Below are positions 33,674 to 43,228 of a stretch of DNA of 64,000 nt, one piece after another (position 1 is the first letter of the stretch; each line of letters opens with the position of its first letter). Under the pieces are notes generated by a model. The model saw only the letters and a program-made list of their open reading frames with translations, had not been told where the DNA came from and made no database searches. The stretch covers positions 186,001 to 250,000 of the forward strand of contig NZ_JAFKOK010000005.1 in NCBI RefSeq assembly GCF_017303295.1. The letters run 5' to 3'. The position numbers and the translations under genes are program-made. The stretch is from Rhodobacter sp. NTK016B (lineage in GTDB: Bacteria > Pseudomonadota > Alphaproteobacteria > Rhodobacterales > Rhodobacteraceae).

Positions 33674-34438
33674 TCACATCTGTCCCCCCGCGATTTCAAG
33701 CGTCTGGCCGTTGATGCTGCCCGAATTGGGGCCGACCATCCATTCCGCCGCCGCCGCGACCTCGACCGGCGAGATCAGGCGCTTGTGGCGGTTGGTCTTG
33801 ACCATCATCGCGCGCGCCTGATCGGTGTCGATCCCGGCGCGGGCGGCGATGGACTCGGTATTGCGCGCGACGATATCGGTGTCGACATAGCCGGGGCAGA
33901 TCGCGTTGAAGGTCAGGTCCGAGCCCAGATAATCCTCGGACAGGCCGCGCATGAGGCCGATCATGCCGTGTTTCGACGCGGTATAGGCAGGCGCGCCCTT
34001 CAGCCCCTTGAGACCCGCAATGGACGAGATGAAGAGGGTGCGGCCCCAGCCCTCGGACAGCATCCCGCTCAGGCATTCGCGCACGGTGACATAGGCGCCG
34101 TCGAGGTTGATCGCCATCATGTTGCGCCAGAAGGTCATGTCCATCTTCGCCATCGACTTGCCCTCGGCGATGCCCGCATTGGCAACGCAGATGGTAATCG
34201 GGCCGCGCGCGGCGATGGCATCGGCGATGCCCTGCACGACGCTCTCTTCCTGCGCCACGTCCATGACCAGCGGATGCAGGCCGCTGGTTGCGGCGGCAGC
34301 CTCTTCCAGAACGCCGCTGCGGCGACCGGTGATGGTGACCTGCGCGCCGTTCGCGGCCAGCATCTGCGCGATGGCCAGCCCGATGCCGGTTCCCCCGCCG
34401 GTGACGAGCGCGTGGCGGCCCTTGAGATCTGTGGTCAT
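33674..34438 (-). CDS. SDR family oxidoreductase (3-hydroxybutyrate/3-oxoacyl reductase-like)
   Basis: A 254-residue short-chain dehydrogenase. Nucleotide loop VTGGGTGIGLAIAQML (residues about 11-26), NAGIAEG, catalytic Ser in ISSIAGLKG, and YTASKHGMIGLMRG with the Tyr/Lys pair. NGQTLEIAGGQM closes the protein. The FNAICPGYVDTDIV segment resembles 3-hydroxybutyrate dehydrogenases, but SDR substrate assignment by eye is unreliable. It is 30 bases upstream of the AbrB-family gene on the same strand, so the two are probably co-transcribed. Confidence 0.82.
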   Translation of the reverse strand: MTTDLKGRHALVTGGGTGIGLAIAQMLAANGAQVTITGRRSGVLEEAAAATSGLHPLVMDVAQEESVVQGIADAIAARGPITICVANAGIAEGKSMAKMDMTFWRNMMAINLDGAYVTVRECLSGMLSEGWGRTLFISSIAGLKGLKGAPAYTASKHGMIGLMRGLSEDYLGSDLTFNAICPGYVDTDIVARNTESIAARAGIDTDQARAMMVKTNRHKRLISPVEVAAAAEWMVGPNSGSINGQTLEIAGGQM

Positions 34439-34518
34439 GGTTTCCTCCCTCTGATCGCGGCGAGACTAGACTGCGCCCGGTAAGAGGAAAAGTGCCACGC
34501 CGTCTGACGTTACGGCTT

Positions 34519-35352
34519 TCAGCCGCGCTGTTGCGATGCGGGGTAGGTGCCCAGAATATGCAAACGCGTTGTGAAATATTTCAGCTCATCCAGTGCGAGC
34601 TGGACATTGGGGTCGTCGGGATGGCCCTCGATATCGGCGTAGAACTGCGTCGCGGTGAACGAGCCGTCGACCATGTAGCTTTCCAGCTTGGTCATGTTGA
34701 CGCCGTTCGTGGCGAAACCGCCCATCGCCTTGTACAGCGCCGCGGGGATGTTGCGGACCTGAAACACGAAGGTCGTGACCATGCCGTGATCGCCGCGACG
34801 GGTCAGATCGGGTTCGGGCGACATCACAAGGAAGCGGGTCGTGTTGTGGTGGTTGTCCTCGATATCTGTGGCGAGCACATCGAGCCCGTAGATCTGCGCG
34901 GCAAGTTCGCTGGCCAGCACGCCTTCGTGCGGGCTGCGCTCTTTGGCCAGTTCCGCAGCCGCGCCAGCGCTGTCGGCGGCGGCATCGGCGCTGATGCCGT
35001 GGCGCTTGAGGAACCCGCGCGCCTGGGGAATCAGCACCAGATGGGCGCGGACATGGCGGATGTCTTCCAGCTTGGTGCCCGGCAGGCCCATCAGCGCGAT
35101 GCGCACACGCACGAAAGCCTCATCGACGATATGCAGCCCGCTCTCGGGCAGCAGGCGGTGGATATCGGCCACCCGCCCATAGGTCGAGTTCTCGACCGGG
35201 ACCATCGCCAGATCGGCGCGGCCGTCGCGGACAGAGTCAATGACCTCTTCGAAGGTGCGGCAGGGAACGGCCTCGAAATCGGGACGCGAGGCCGCGCAGG
35301 CCTCGTGCGAATAGGCGCCCGGTTCGCCCTGAAAAGCGATACGTTTGGTCAT
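34519..35352 (-). CDS. pheA: Prephenate dehydratase
   Basis: A 277-residue monofunctional enzyme converting prephenate to phenylpyruvate for phenylalanine synthesis. The catalytic domain starts RIAFQGEPGAYSHEA and includes VPVENSTYGRVADIHRLL and NTTRFLVMS with the conserved Thr-Arg-Phe. The C-terminal ACT regulatory domain carries FQVRNIPAALYKAMGGFATNGVNMTKLES, the phenylalanine-binding GALV/ESRP-type region. No chorismate mutase domain is present. It is divergent from the cytochrome gene. Confidence 0.94.
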   Translation of the reverse strand: MTKRIAFQGEPGAYSHEACAASRPDFEAVPCRTFEEVIDSVRDGRADLAMVPVENSTYGRVADIHRLLPESGLHIVDEAFVRVRIALMGLPGTKLEDIRHVRAHLVLIPQARGFLKRHGISADAAADSAGAAAELAKERSPHEGVLASELAAQIYGLDVLATDIEDNHHNTTRFLVMSPEPDLTRRGDHGMVTTFVFQVRNIPAALYKAMGGFATNGVNMTKLESYMVDGSFTATQFYADIEGHPDDPNVQLALDELKYFTTRLHILGTYPASQQRG

Positions 35353-35471
35353 CGTGGCCTCCTGCCGAAAAATACGGCCCCTGCAGTGAATTGTCGCGGT
35401 AAGTAGCGCTTGAATTGGGCGATGGGAAGCGGGTAGAAGGGCGCGACTTCTCTGCAGGAACGGGATGCGAC

Positions 35472-35990
35472 ATGTTCGATACCATGGTTCTTACGAAGGC
35501 GGTCGGGGCGATCTGCGCCACGTTCCTGTTCTTCCTTGTCGGCAAATGGATTGCCGAAACTGTTTACATGCCGGGCCATGACGAAGCCCATGCGCATGCG
35601 GTTTACCCGCTGCCTCCCGAAGAGGGCGCAGAACCGGCCACCGAAGAACCGGCCGAAGAAATCGACGTCATGGCGCTTTACGCCGAGGCTGATGCCAGCG
35701 CTGGTGAAGGCCTGTGGCGCAACTGCCGCTCTTGCCACTCGCTGGAAGGCGCCAACGGCACCGGTCCGCATCTGGACGGCGTCGTCGGTCGCCAGATCGA
35801 CGCGGTCGAAGGCTTCAACTATTCGGGCGCTCTGGAACAGCTGGGCACGACCTGGGATGTCGAGACCCTGTTCACCTTCCTCGCCGATCCGCGTGGCGCT
35901 GCCCCGGGCACCCGCATGTCGTTCCGTGGTCTGCCGGACCCGGAAGACCGCGTGAACCTGATCAAGTATCTGGAAGAGCACCCCGCCTGA
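35472..35990 (+). CDS. cycM: Membrane-anchored cytochrome c552 (CycM-type)
   Basis: A 172-residue class I c-type cytochrome. ATG 35472 begins an uncleaved N-terminal membrane anchor (about residues 6-28, VLTKAVGAICATFLFFLVG). An acidic Pro/Glu-rich linker (EEGAEPATEEPAEE) leads to the heme domain with CRSCH (heme attachment), and Met of GTRMSFRGL as probable sixth ligand. The family (Paracoccus c552, Rhodobacter cytochrome cy) carries electrons from the bc1 complex to terminal oxidases. Being divergent from pheA recalls the Paracoccus arrangement. Confidence 0.93.
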   Translation: MFDTMVLTKAVGAICATFLFFLVGKWIAETVYMPGHDEAHAHAVYPLPPEEGAEPATEEPAEEIDVMALYAEADASAGEGLWRNCRSCHSLEGANGTGPHLDGVVGRQIDAVEGFNYSGALEQLGTTWDVETLFTFLADPRGAAPGTRMSFRGLPDPEDRVNLIKYLEEHPA

Positions 35991-36034
35991 TCCACGCCGA
36001 TCCCGGACGGGGCGCCGACCGCGCCAGGACAACA

Positions 36035-36066
36035 GGGCCGCCGCATTCGCGCGCGGCCCTTTCCCT
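36035..36066 (+). terminator. Terminator after the cytochrome gene
   Basis: GGGCCGC (36035-36041), 11-base loop, GCGGCCC (36053-36059), then TTTCCCTT. It lies 45 bases after the cycM stop. Confidence 0.65.
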
Positions 36067-36186
36067 TGCGCATTTCTCTGACCCTGCGGGGGGTTGCACA
36101 CGATGTTTTGCAGGCCCGCGACGCGATACTCACGCAATCGCCACTTGCAACCGCTGCCCTGGCTGGATTTAGCTGGGGAGAGCCTA

Positions 36187-36207
36187 TCTGACCCACGAGA
36201 AGTCAGA
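36187..36207 (+). promoter_or_regulatory. Inverted repeat just upstream of yejA
   Basis: TCTGAC (36187-36192), nine bases, GTCAGA (36202-36207); the right arm ends 18 bases before the ATG and 7 bases before AGGAG. It may be an operator or a small mRNA hairpin near the ribosome-binding site. Confidence 0.3.
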
Positions 36208-36225
36208 CGCAAGCAGGAGAGCCGC

Positions 36226-38169
36226 ATGACCCGACCCGCCGCCCGCGCCCGGAATCTTGATCCTATGCCCCTGATCCGCAGCCTGATCGGCGGCGCGGTT
36301 CTCGCCCTCGGGGGGATGGTGGTCGCAGGGCAAGCCGGGGGGCAAGAGGCGCGGCAGCCCGACCTTATCCAGACCTATGCTTATTCGTTTTACGGCGATC
36401 TCAGCTATCCGGCGGATTTCCCGCATTTCTCTTACGTGAACCCCGATGCGCCGGTGGGCGGCGAGTATTCCGAACACGCCTCGGGCACGTTTGATTCGAT
36501 GAATCCCTATAGCCGCCGGGGTCGGGCGGGGCGCTATAGCCAGTCGATCTACGAAAGCCTGCTGGAAACCGGCGGCCCGTTCGGCGATGGCGCGCCGGCA
36601 GATGCCTATGGCGAGTATTACTGCCTGCTGTGCGAAAGCCTCGAATATCCCGAGACGATGGATTGGGTGATCTTCCATCTGCGACCCGAGGCGCGGTTTT
36701 CCGACGGCACGCCGGTCACGGCCGAAGACGTGGTCTTCACGCATAACCTGTTTCTCGAACAGGGGCTGCCCTCTTACGCCGAAGCTGTGCGCCAGCGCGT
36801 CGTCTCGGCCGAGGTGATCGACGAGTACACCGTGCGGTTCGACTTCGCCGAAGGGATCTCGCGCCGGTCGCTCATCGATCAGGTGGGCTCGACCCCGGTC
36901 TTCTCGAAAGCGTGGTTCGAAGAGAACAACGCCCGGCTCGATGAGCCGCGGCTGGAAACTTCGCCGGGGTCGGGGCCCTATATGCTCGACGAATACGAGA
37001 TCAACCGCCACATCACCTATCGTCGCAATCCGGACTATTGGGGCTGGGACCTGCCGCAAAATCAGGGCCGCCACAATTTCGAGACGATCCGGGTCGAGTA
37101 TTTTTCGGATGACGCCGCCGCGTTCGAGGCGTTCAAGACCGGCGAATACCTGTTCCGGACCGAGGGCAATTCGCGCCAATGGGCGATTTCCTATGATTTC
37201 CCGGCGGTCGATCGCGGCTGGGTCACGCGTGAAGAGGTGCCCGACGGCACGCCCCCCACGCCGACCGGGTTCGTGTTCAACCTTGCCCGCCCGCAGCTTC
37301 AGGACCCGCGCGTGCGCGAGGCGATCACGCTCGCCTATAATTTCGAGTGGTCGAACCAGCAGCTGCAATACGGGCTGATGGCGCGGCGCTATTCGTTCAG
37401 CCAGGGCACCAATCTGGAAGCCTCCGGCGTCCCCGAGGGCGATGAACTGGCGCTGCTGGAATCGCTGGGCGATCTGGTGCCGCCCGATCTGCTGACCGAG
37501 GAAGCCTATATCCCGCCGGAATCCTCGGCCGATGCGTTGCAGGACCGCCGCAACATGCGCCGCGCCAACCGGCTGCTGCAGGAAGCGGGCTGGATCGTCG
37601 GCGAGGACGGGGTGCGCCGGAACGAAGCGGGCCAGCCCATGCGTATCGAATTCCCGTATTCGACCGCCGGTTCGGCCACCGGCGAGGCGATCATCGAGAG
37701 CTTTCTCGAGAATCTGCGCGCGATGGGGATCGAGGCCGTGGGTCAGCGCATCGACCCGTCGCAATACACGCTGCGCCAGCGCGACCGCGACTATGACATG
37801 ATCTTCGACGCTTATGTCGCGTTCCTCGATACCGGCACCGGCCTGCATCAGCGCTTCGGCTCGGAAGCGGCCGAATATTCGCTGTTCAACCCCGCCGGGT
37901 TGGCCAGCCCGCTGGTCGACCGGATCATCGACATCTCGCTCATGGCCGAGACGCCGGAAGAGCGTGACACCGCGCTCAGGGCGCTGGACCGCGTGCTGCG
38001 CTATGAGCGTTTCATGGTCCCGCTGTGGTACAGCCCCAACCAGTGGTTCGCCTACTGGGATGTCTATCGTCACCCCGAGGAATTCCCCTTCCTGTCGGCC
38101 GGTGTGATGGACTGGTGGTGGTTCGATGCCGACCGCATGGCCGAACTGCGCGCCGAAGGCGCCTTGTAA
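36226..38169 (+). CDS. yejA: Peptide ABC transporter substrate-binding protein YejA
   Basis: A 647-residue periplasmic binding protein (SBP_bac_5 family). ATG 36226 follows AGGAG; the hydrophobic region of the signal peptide (about residues 18-35, SLIGGAVLALGGMVVAGQ) is preceded by a longer-than-usual Arg-rich n-region, so ATG 36265 (MPLIRSL) is possible. Family features: GDLSYPADFPHFSYVNPDAP, ARFSDGTPVTAEDVVFT, and WSNQQLQYGLMARRYSF. Yej systems import peptides, including microcin C in enterobacteria. First gene of yejA-yejB-yejE-yejF-glycosyltransferase. Confidence 0.92.
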   Translation: MTRPAARARNLDPMPLIRSLIGGAVLALGGMVVAGQAGGQEARQPDLIQTYAYSFYGDLSYPADFPHFSYVNPDAPVGGEYSEHASGTFDSMNPYSRRGRAGRYSQSIYESLLETGGPFGDGAPADAYGEYYCLLCESLEYPETMDWVIFHLRPEARFSDGTPVTAEDVVFTHNLFLEQGLPSYAEAVRQRVVSAEVIDEYTVRFDFAEGISRRSLIDQVGSTPVFSKAWFEENNARLDEPRLETSPGSGPYMLDEYEINRHITYRRNPDYWGWDLPQNQGRHNFETIRVEYFSDDAAAFEAFKTGEYLFRTEGNSRQWAISYDFPAVDRGWVTREEVPDGTPPTPTGFVFNLARPQLQDPRVREAITLAYNFEWSNQQLQYGLMARRYSFSQGTNLEASGVPEGDELALLESLGDLVPPDLLTEEAYIPPESSADALQDRRNMRRANRLLQEAGWIVGEDGVRRNEAGQPMRIEFPYSTAGSATGEAIIESFLENLRAMGIEAVGQRIDPSQYTLRQRDRDYDMIFDAYVAFLDTGTGLHQRFGSEAAEYSLFNPAGLASPLVDRIIDISLMAETPEERDTALRALDRVLRYERFMVPLWYSPNQWFAYWDVYRHPEEFPFLSAGVMDWWWFDADRMAELRAEGAL

Positions 38170-38184
38170 GGGCCGCCATACATC

Positions 38185-39276
38185 ATGGGCGCCTATATTC
38201 TTCGACGGCTTCTCCTGGTGATCCCGACGCTGATCGGCGTGATGGTCATCAACTTCGTTCTGGTGCAATTCGTCCCCGGTGGCCCGATCGAGCAGGTCAT
38301 CGCCACCATGCAGGGCGAAGGCGACGTGACGCGCGGCTTTTCGGGCGCCGGCGACGATGTGGCGCGATCAGGGGGCGGGGCGAGCGACCGCTATATCGGT
38401 GCGCGCGGCCTGCCGCCCGAATTCATCGCGCAGCTCGAGCGGGAATTCGGCTTCGACAAACCGCCCTTCGAGCGGTTCATCGACATGATGGTGAATTACT
38501 TCCAGTTCGATTTCGGCACCAGTTACTTCACCTCGAAAACGGTGATCGAACTGGTGATCGAGCGCATGCCGGTCTCGATCTCGCTGGGGCTCTGGTCCAC
38601 GTTGATCGCCTATATCGTCTCGATCCCGCTGGGGGTGCGCAAGGCGGTCAAGGACGGCACGCCCTTCGACACATGGACCTCGGGCGTCATCATCGTTGGC
38701 TACGCGATCCCGGCATTCCTGTTCGCGATCCTGTTGCTGGTGATTTTTGCGGGCGGCTCGTATTTCCAGTGGTTCCCGTCGCGCGGCATTCATTCCGAGC
38801 GCGAGGTATGGGAGCAGCTGAGTTTTGGCGGCAAGATCCTAGATTACGCGTATCACATGGTGCTGCCGACGCTGGCGCTGACGATTTCCAGCTTCGCCAC
38901 GCTGACCCTGCTGACCAAGAACTCGTTCCTTGACGAATTGCGCAAGCAATACGTGATGACCGCCCGCGCCAAGGGGCTGGTCGAACGCAAGGTGCTGTAC
39001 GGCCATGTCTTCCGCAACGCGATGCTGATCGTGATCGCGGGCTTTCCGGCGGTGTTCATCGGTGCCTTCTTCGGCGGGTCGCTGATCATCGAGCAGGTCT
39101 TCTCGCTCGACGGGCTGGGGCGGCTGTTCTTCGAAGCGGCGCTGCAGCGCGATTACCCGGTGATCTTCGGCACGCTGTTCATCTTCACGCTGATGGGGCT
39201 GATCGTCGGCATCATCTCGGACCTGATGTATGTCTGGATCGACCCGCGTATCGATTTCGAAACGCGAGAGACCTGA
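38185..39276 (+). CDS. yejB: Peptide ABC transporter permease YejB
   Basis: A 363-residue permease with about six helices. The N terminus ([19 protein letters not shown]) is typical of the DppB/YejB class. A long periplasmic insert follows helix 1 (about residues 35-100), as in YejB. The EAA-type coupling loop is [20 protein letters not shown]. It starts 15 bases after yejA. It pairs with YejE. Confidence 0.93.
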   Translation: MGAYILRRLLLVIPTLIGVMVINFVLVQFVPGGPIEQVIATMQGEGDVTRGFSGAGDDVARSGGGASDRYIGARGLPPEFIAQLEREFGFDKPPFERFIDMMVNYFQFDFGTSYFTSKTVIELVIERMPVSISLGLWSTLIAYIVSIPLGVRKAVKDGTPFDTWTSGVIIVGYAIPAFLFAILLLVIFAGGSYFQWFPSRGIHSEREVWEQLSFGGKILDYAYHMVLPTLALTISSFATLTLLTKNSFLDELRKQYVMTARAKGLVERKVLYGHVFRNAMLIVIAGFPAVFIGAFFGGSLIIEQVFSLDGLGRLFFEAALQRDYPVIFGTLFIFTLMGLIVGIISDLMYVWIDPRIDFETRET

Positions 39277-39279
39277 CCG

Positions 39280-40386
39280 ATGGCCCTGTCCCCGCTCAAC
39301 CAGCGTCGCTGGCGGAACTTCAAATCCAATCGGCGTGCCTATTGGTCGTTGTGGATTTTTCTGATCCTGTACGGAATCACCCTGTTTTCCGAGTTTCTGG
39401 CCAATGACGTCCCCGTCGCCGTCAGCTATCGCGGCGAGATCCAGTTTCCGATCTTCCAGTTCTATCCCGAAACCGCCTATGGCGGCGAGTTCCGCACGCA
39501 GGCCGATTACCGTATCCCCGAGGTACAATGCCTGATCGAAACCGGCGGCGTCGAATGGTGTCTCGACGATCCCGAGGACGCGATGGAGCAGGCCACGACC
39601 GGCATGGTCGAAGGGGAAGAGGTCTATGAGGGCTGGCTGCTCTGGCCGCTGATTCCCTATTCCTATGATACGATCAACAATATCGGCGGCCCCGCGCCTT
39701 CGGCCCCCGATGCCGATCACTGGCTGGGCACCGATGCCGCCGCGCGCGACGTGCTGGCGCGGGTGATCTACGGCTTCCGCCTGTCGGTGACCTTCGCTTT
39801 CATTGTCGTCGCCATCTCGTCGGTGATCGGCATCGTGGCGGGCGCGGTGCAGGGCTTTTTCGGCGGCCTGACGGACCTGATCGCGCAGCGCCTGATCGAG
39901 CTGTGGGGCTCGGTCCCGTCGCTCTATGTCATCATCATCGTCGCGGCGATCATACCGATGAATTTCTGGTTGCTGGTGGTGTTGATGGTGCTGTTCTCAT
40001 GGACGGCGCTGGTGGGGGTGGTCCGGGCCGAGTTCCTGCGGGCACGCAATTTCGAATATGTCCGCGCCGCCCGTGCGCTGGGCGTGTCGAATGCCCGCAT
40101 CATGTTCCGCCACCTGCTGCCCAATGCCATGGTCGCGACCGTCACCATGCTGCCCTTCATCGTCACCGGCGCGATCGGCACGCTGGCGACGCTGGACTTT
40201 CTGGGCTTCGGCCTGCCCGCCTCGGCCCCGTCGCTGGGCAACCTGACGCTTCAGGCGCGCCAGAACCTGCAGGCGCCGTGGTTGGGCTTTACCGCCTTCC
40301 TGACCTTCGCGCTGATGCTGAGCCTTCTGGTCTTCGTCTTCGAAGGCATCCGCGACGCCTTTGATCCACGAAAGACGTTCCGATGA
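39280..40386 (+). CDS. yejE: Peptide ABC transporter permease YejE
   Basis: A 368-residue permease. The N terminus SPLNQRRWRNFKSNRRAYWS is the YejE/DppC-class signature, followed by a helix and a large periplasmic loop of about 110 residues before LGTDAAARDVLARVIYGFR. The coupling loop is YVRAARALGVSNARIMFRHL. The last bases overlap the yejF start (ATGA). Three bases separate it from yejB. Confidence 0.93.
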   Translation: MALSPLNQRRWRNFKSNRRAYWSLWIFLILYGITLFSEFLANDVPVAVSYRGEIQFPIFQFYPETAYGGEFRTQADYRIPEVQCLIETGGVEWCLDDPEDAMEQATTGMVEGEEVYEGWLLWPLIPYSYDTINNIGGPAPSAPDADHWLGTDAAARDVLARVIYGFRLSVTFAFIVVAISSVIGIVAGAVQGFFGGLTDLIAQRLIELWGSVPSLYVIIIVAAIIPMNFWLLVVLMVLFSWTALVGVVRAEFLRARNFEYVRAARALGVSNARIMFRHLLPNAMVATVTMLPFIVTGAIGTLATLDFLGFGLPASAPSLGNLTLQARQNLQAPWLGFTAFLTFALMLSLLVFVFEGIRDAFDPRKTFR

Positions 40387-42014
40387 CCCTGCTCAAAGTG
40401 ACCGACCTCGGTGTCGCCTTTCGGCAGGGCGGCAAGGAAACCCGCGCGGTGCGCGGCGTGTCGTTCGAGATCGCCGAGGGCGAGACCGTCGCGCTGGTGG
40501 GCGAATCGGGCTCGGGCAAATCGGTGACCGCGCTCAGCACCGTCGGCCTGCTGGGGGATGCCGCGCATCTGAGCGGCTCGATCACCTTCGAAGGGGCCGA
40601 GATGGTCGGCGCCCCCGCGGCCGAGCTGCGGCGCGTGCGCGGCAACGATATCAGCTTCATTTTCCAAGAGCCGATGACCTCGCTCAATCCGCTGCACACG
40701 ATTGAGAAGCAGATCACCGAAGCGCTCGAACTGCATCAGGCGGTCAGCGGCGACGATGCCCGCGCCCGCGCGCTCGAGCTTCTGGACAAGGTCGGCATTC
40801 GTGACGCCGAGACCCGGATGAAAAGCTATCCGCACCAGCTTTCGGGCGGGCAGCGTCAGCGGGCGATGATCGCGATGGCTCTGGCCAACGGTCCGAAGCT
40901 TCTGGTGGCCGATGAACCGACCACCGCGCTGGACGTGACGATTCAGGCGCAGATCCTTGAACTGCTCGCCGATCTGAAGCGGACCGAGCGGATGTCGATG
41001 CTGTTCATCACCCACGATCTGAACATCGTCCGCCGGGTCGCCGACCGGGTCTGCGTCATGCAGAACGGCGAGATCGTCGAACATGGCCCGACCGAGCAGG
41101 TCTTCACCGCCCCCGCGCATCCCTATACGCGCAAGCTGCTGGAAGCCGAGCCGTCGGGCGCGCCCCTGCCGGTGCCAGAGGGCGCGTCGGAAATCCTGCG
41201 GACCGAGGATCTGCGCATCTGGTTCCCGATCCAGTGCGGCTTCCTGCGGCGCACCGTCGGTTACGTCAAGGCGGTGAACGAGGCCTCGCTCAGCCTGCGA
41301 GAGGGCGAGACGCTGGGCATCGTCGGGGAATCGGGCTCGGGCAAGACGACGCTGGCTTTGGCCATCGCGCGGCTCACCCGGTCCGAAGGCAAGATCGTGT
41401 TCATGGGTCGCGATATCTCGTCCTCGGGCGAGAAAGGGTCGGGGCGCGCAGCGCTGCGCGGGCTGCGGCGCGAAATGCAGATCGTGTTTCAGGACCCGTT
41501 CGGCAGTCTGTCGCCGCGCATGACGATCGAAGAGATCATCGCTGAAGGGCTGGGTGTGCACGGCGTGCCCACCGGCGGTACCGAACGCGAGGCGGTCGCG
41601 GCGATCATGACCGAGGTCGGGCTGGATCCGTCGATGATGGATCGCTATCCGCACGAGTTCTCGGGCGGGCAGCGGCAGCGGATCGCCATCGCTCGCGCGA
41701 TGATCCTGCAGCCCAAGCTGGTGATTCTGGACGAGCCGACCTCGGCGCTGGACATGACCGTGCAGGTGCAGATCGTCGAGCTTCTTCGGGAATTGCAGAA
41801 AAAGCACCATCTGGCCTATCTGTTCATCAGCCACGACCTGCGCGTGGTGCGGGCGATGTCGCATCAGATCCTTGTGCTGAAGCAGGGCGACGTGCTGGAA
41901 TACGGGCCGGCGGCGCAGGTGTTCGATGCGCCGCGCAGCGACTATACGCGCGCATTGCTCGCGGCGGCGTTCGATCTCAAGACCATTGGGCGGTCCGATA
42001 CGGAGGACGCGTGA
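40383..42014 (+). CDS. yejF: Peptide ABC transporter ATP-binding protein YejF (fused double ATPase)
   Basis: A 543-residue protein with two fused ABC ATPases, the usual YejF layout. First domain: Walker A GESGSGKSV near residue 39, signature LSGGQRQRAMIA, Walker B LLVADEPTTALDVT. Second domain: Walker A GESGSGKTT near residue 315, signature FSGGQRQRIAIA, Walker B LVILDEPTSALDMT. The linker (residues about 255-285) includes AHPYTRKLLEAEPSG, the oligopeptide-ATPase C-terminal motif. It overlaps the glycosyltransferase gene by four bases. Confidence 0.94.
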   Translation: MTLLKVTDLGVAFRQGGKETRAVRGVSFEIAEGETVALVGESGSGKSVTALSTVGLLGDAAHLSGSITFEGAEMVGAPAAELRRVRGNDISFIFQEPMTSLNPLHTIEKQITEALELHQAVSGDDARARALELLDKVGIRDAETRMKSYPHQLSGGQRQRAMIAMALANGPKLLVADEPTTALDVTIQAQILELLADLKRTERMSMLFITHDLNIVRRVADRVCVMQNGEIVEHGPTEQVFTAPAHPYTRKLLEAEPSGAPLPVPEGASEILRTEDLRIWFPIQCGFLRRTVGYVKAVNEASLSLREGETLGIVGESGSGKTTLALAIARLTRSEGKIVFMGRDISSSGEKGSGRAALRGLRREMQIVFQDPFGSLSPRMTIEEIIAEGLGVHGVPTGGTEREAVAAIMTEVGLDPSMMDRYPHEFSGGQRQRIAIARAMILQPKLVILDEPTSALDMTVQVQIVELLRELQKKHHLAYLFISHDLRVVRAMSHQILVLKQGDVLEYGPAAQVFDAPRSDYTRALLAAAFDLKTIGRSDTEDA

Positions 42015-43228
42015 AGATCCTGTTCGTCCACCAGAATTTTCCGGGCCAGTTCCTGCATCTGGCGCCGGCTCTGGTGGAGCGCGGGCACGATGTCACCGCC
42101 CTGACCGACGAGACGAACGCGCGCCAATCCTCGATCACCACCTTTCGCTACCGCAAGCCGGACCCGCGCCCCGATCCCAAGGTCACGCAGCTTGGCACCA
42201 CCTATTGCGAGATGACGAACCGCGCCTATCGCGTGTCGCGGGCCGCGCGGGTGCTGCGCGATCAGCATGGATATGTGCCCGACGTGATTTTCGGCCATGG
42301 CGGCTGGGGCGAGACGCTATTCCTGAAAGAAATCTGGCCCGAGGCGCGGCTTCTGGTCTATGCCGAGCTGTATTACGCGCCGCACGGGCTGGATGTGGGC
42401 TTTGACCCCGAGTTTGCTTCGGATAATCCCGAAAAAGCGTTGTCCGTCATCGCCCGGCAGGGCCATCAGGCGCTGATGATGACGCAGGCCGATGGCGCGT
42501 TGTCACCGACCGAGTTTCAGGCCGACACGTTTCCCGCCGCTTTCCGCGACAAGATCACCATCATCCATGACGGCGTCGATACCGACCGCGTCAGTCCGGA
42601 TCGCGACGCGCAGGTGACCTTGCCCTCGGGCGTGCGGTTTCGCGCGGGCGACGAGGTTCTGACCTTCATCAATCGCAATCTCGAACCCTATCGCGGCTAT
42701 CACTCGTTCATCCGCGCGCTGCCCGAGATCCTGCGCGCGCGTCCGAATGCGCAGGTGGTGATCATCGGCGGCGACGATGTCAGCTACGGAGCGCGTCCGC
42801 CGGCGGGCCAAAGCTGGAAAGAACTGTTTCTTGACGAGGTTCGCGACCGGCTCGACATGAGCCGGGTCCATTTCACCGGCAAGGTGCCCTATGCCAGCTT
42901 CCTGTCGCTGATGCAGTGCACGCGGGCGCATTGCTATCTGACGGTTCCTTTCGTGCTGTCGTGGTCGATGCTGGAAGCGATGAGCGCGGGTGCTCTGGTC
43001 GTCGGGTCGCGCACCGCGCCGGTGGAAGAGGTCGTCGAGGACGGCGTGACGGGGCGGCTGGTCGATTTCTTCGATACCGACGACATCGCCGCCACGCTGA
43101 TCGACGCGCTGGCCCGGCCGGATGCGCATCGGTCGATGCGCGCGGCGGCGCGGGCCCATATCGTCGAGAATTACGACCTGCGGCGCGTCTGCCTTCCGCG
43201 CCTGATCGACTTCGTCGAATCCGCCTGA
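42011..43228 (+). CDS. Glycosyltransferase family 4-type protein
   Basis: A 405-residue GT-B glycosyltransferase. The N terminus MKILFVHQNFPGQFLHLAPAL is typical of a subgroup of GT4-like enzymes. TFINRNLEPYRGYHSFIRAL in the second Rossmann domain, VHFTGKVPYASFLSLMQ, and PFVLSWSMLEAMSAGALVVGSRTAPVEEVVEDG (the E-x7-E region) support catalysis with a nucleotide sugar. No signal or membrane segment. Its ATGA overlap with yejF is odd for a sugar transferase; a surface polysaccharide or envelope role is possible but not shown. Confidence 0.85.
   Translation: MKILFVHQNFPGQFLHLAPALVERGHDVTALTDETNARQSSITTFRYRKPDPRPDPKVTQLGTTYCEMTNRAYRVSRAARVLRDQHGYVPDVIFGHGGWGETLFLKEIWPEARLLVYAELYYAPHGLDVGFDPEFASDNPEKALSVIARQGHQALMMTQADGALSPTEFQADTFPAAFRDKITIIHDGVDTDRVSPDRDAQVTLPSGVRFRAGDEVLTFINRNLEPYRGYHSFIRALPEILRARPNAQVVIIGGDDVSYGARPPAGQSWKELFLDEVRDRLDMSRVHFTGKVPYASFLSLMQCTRAHCYLTVPFVLSWSMLEAMSAGALVVGSRTAPVEEVVEDGVTGRLVDFFDTDDIAATLIDALARPDAHRSMRAAARAHIVENYDLRRVCLPRLIDFVESA

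Noticed and set aside
36184-38268. A 694-codon antisense frame opposite yejA
   Set aside because: No domain, no ribosome-binding site, and full overlap with a confident gene.
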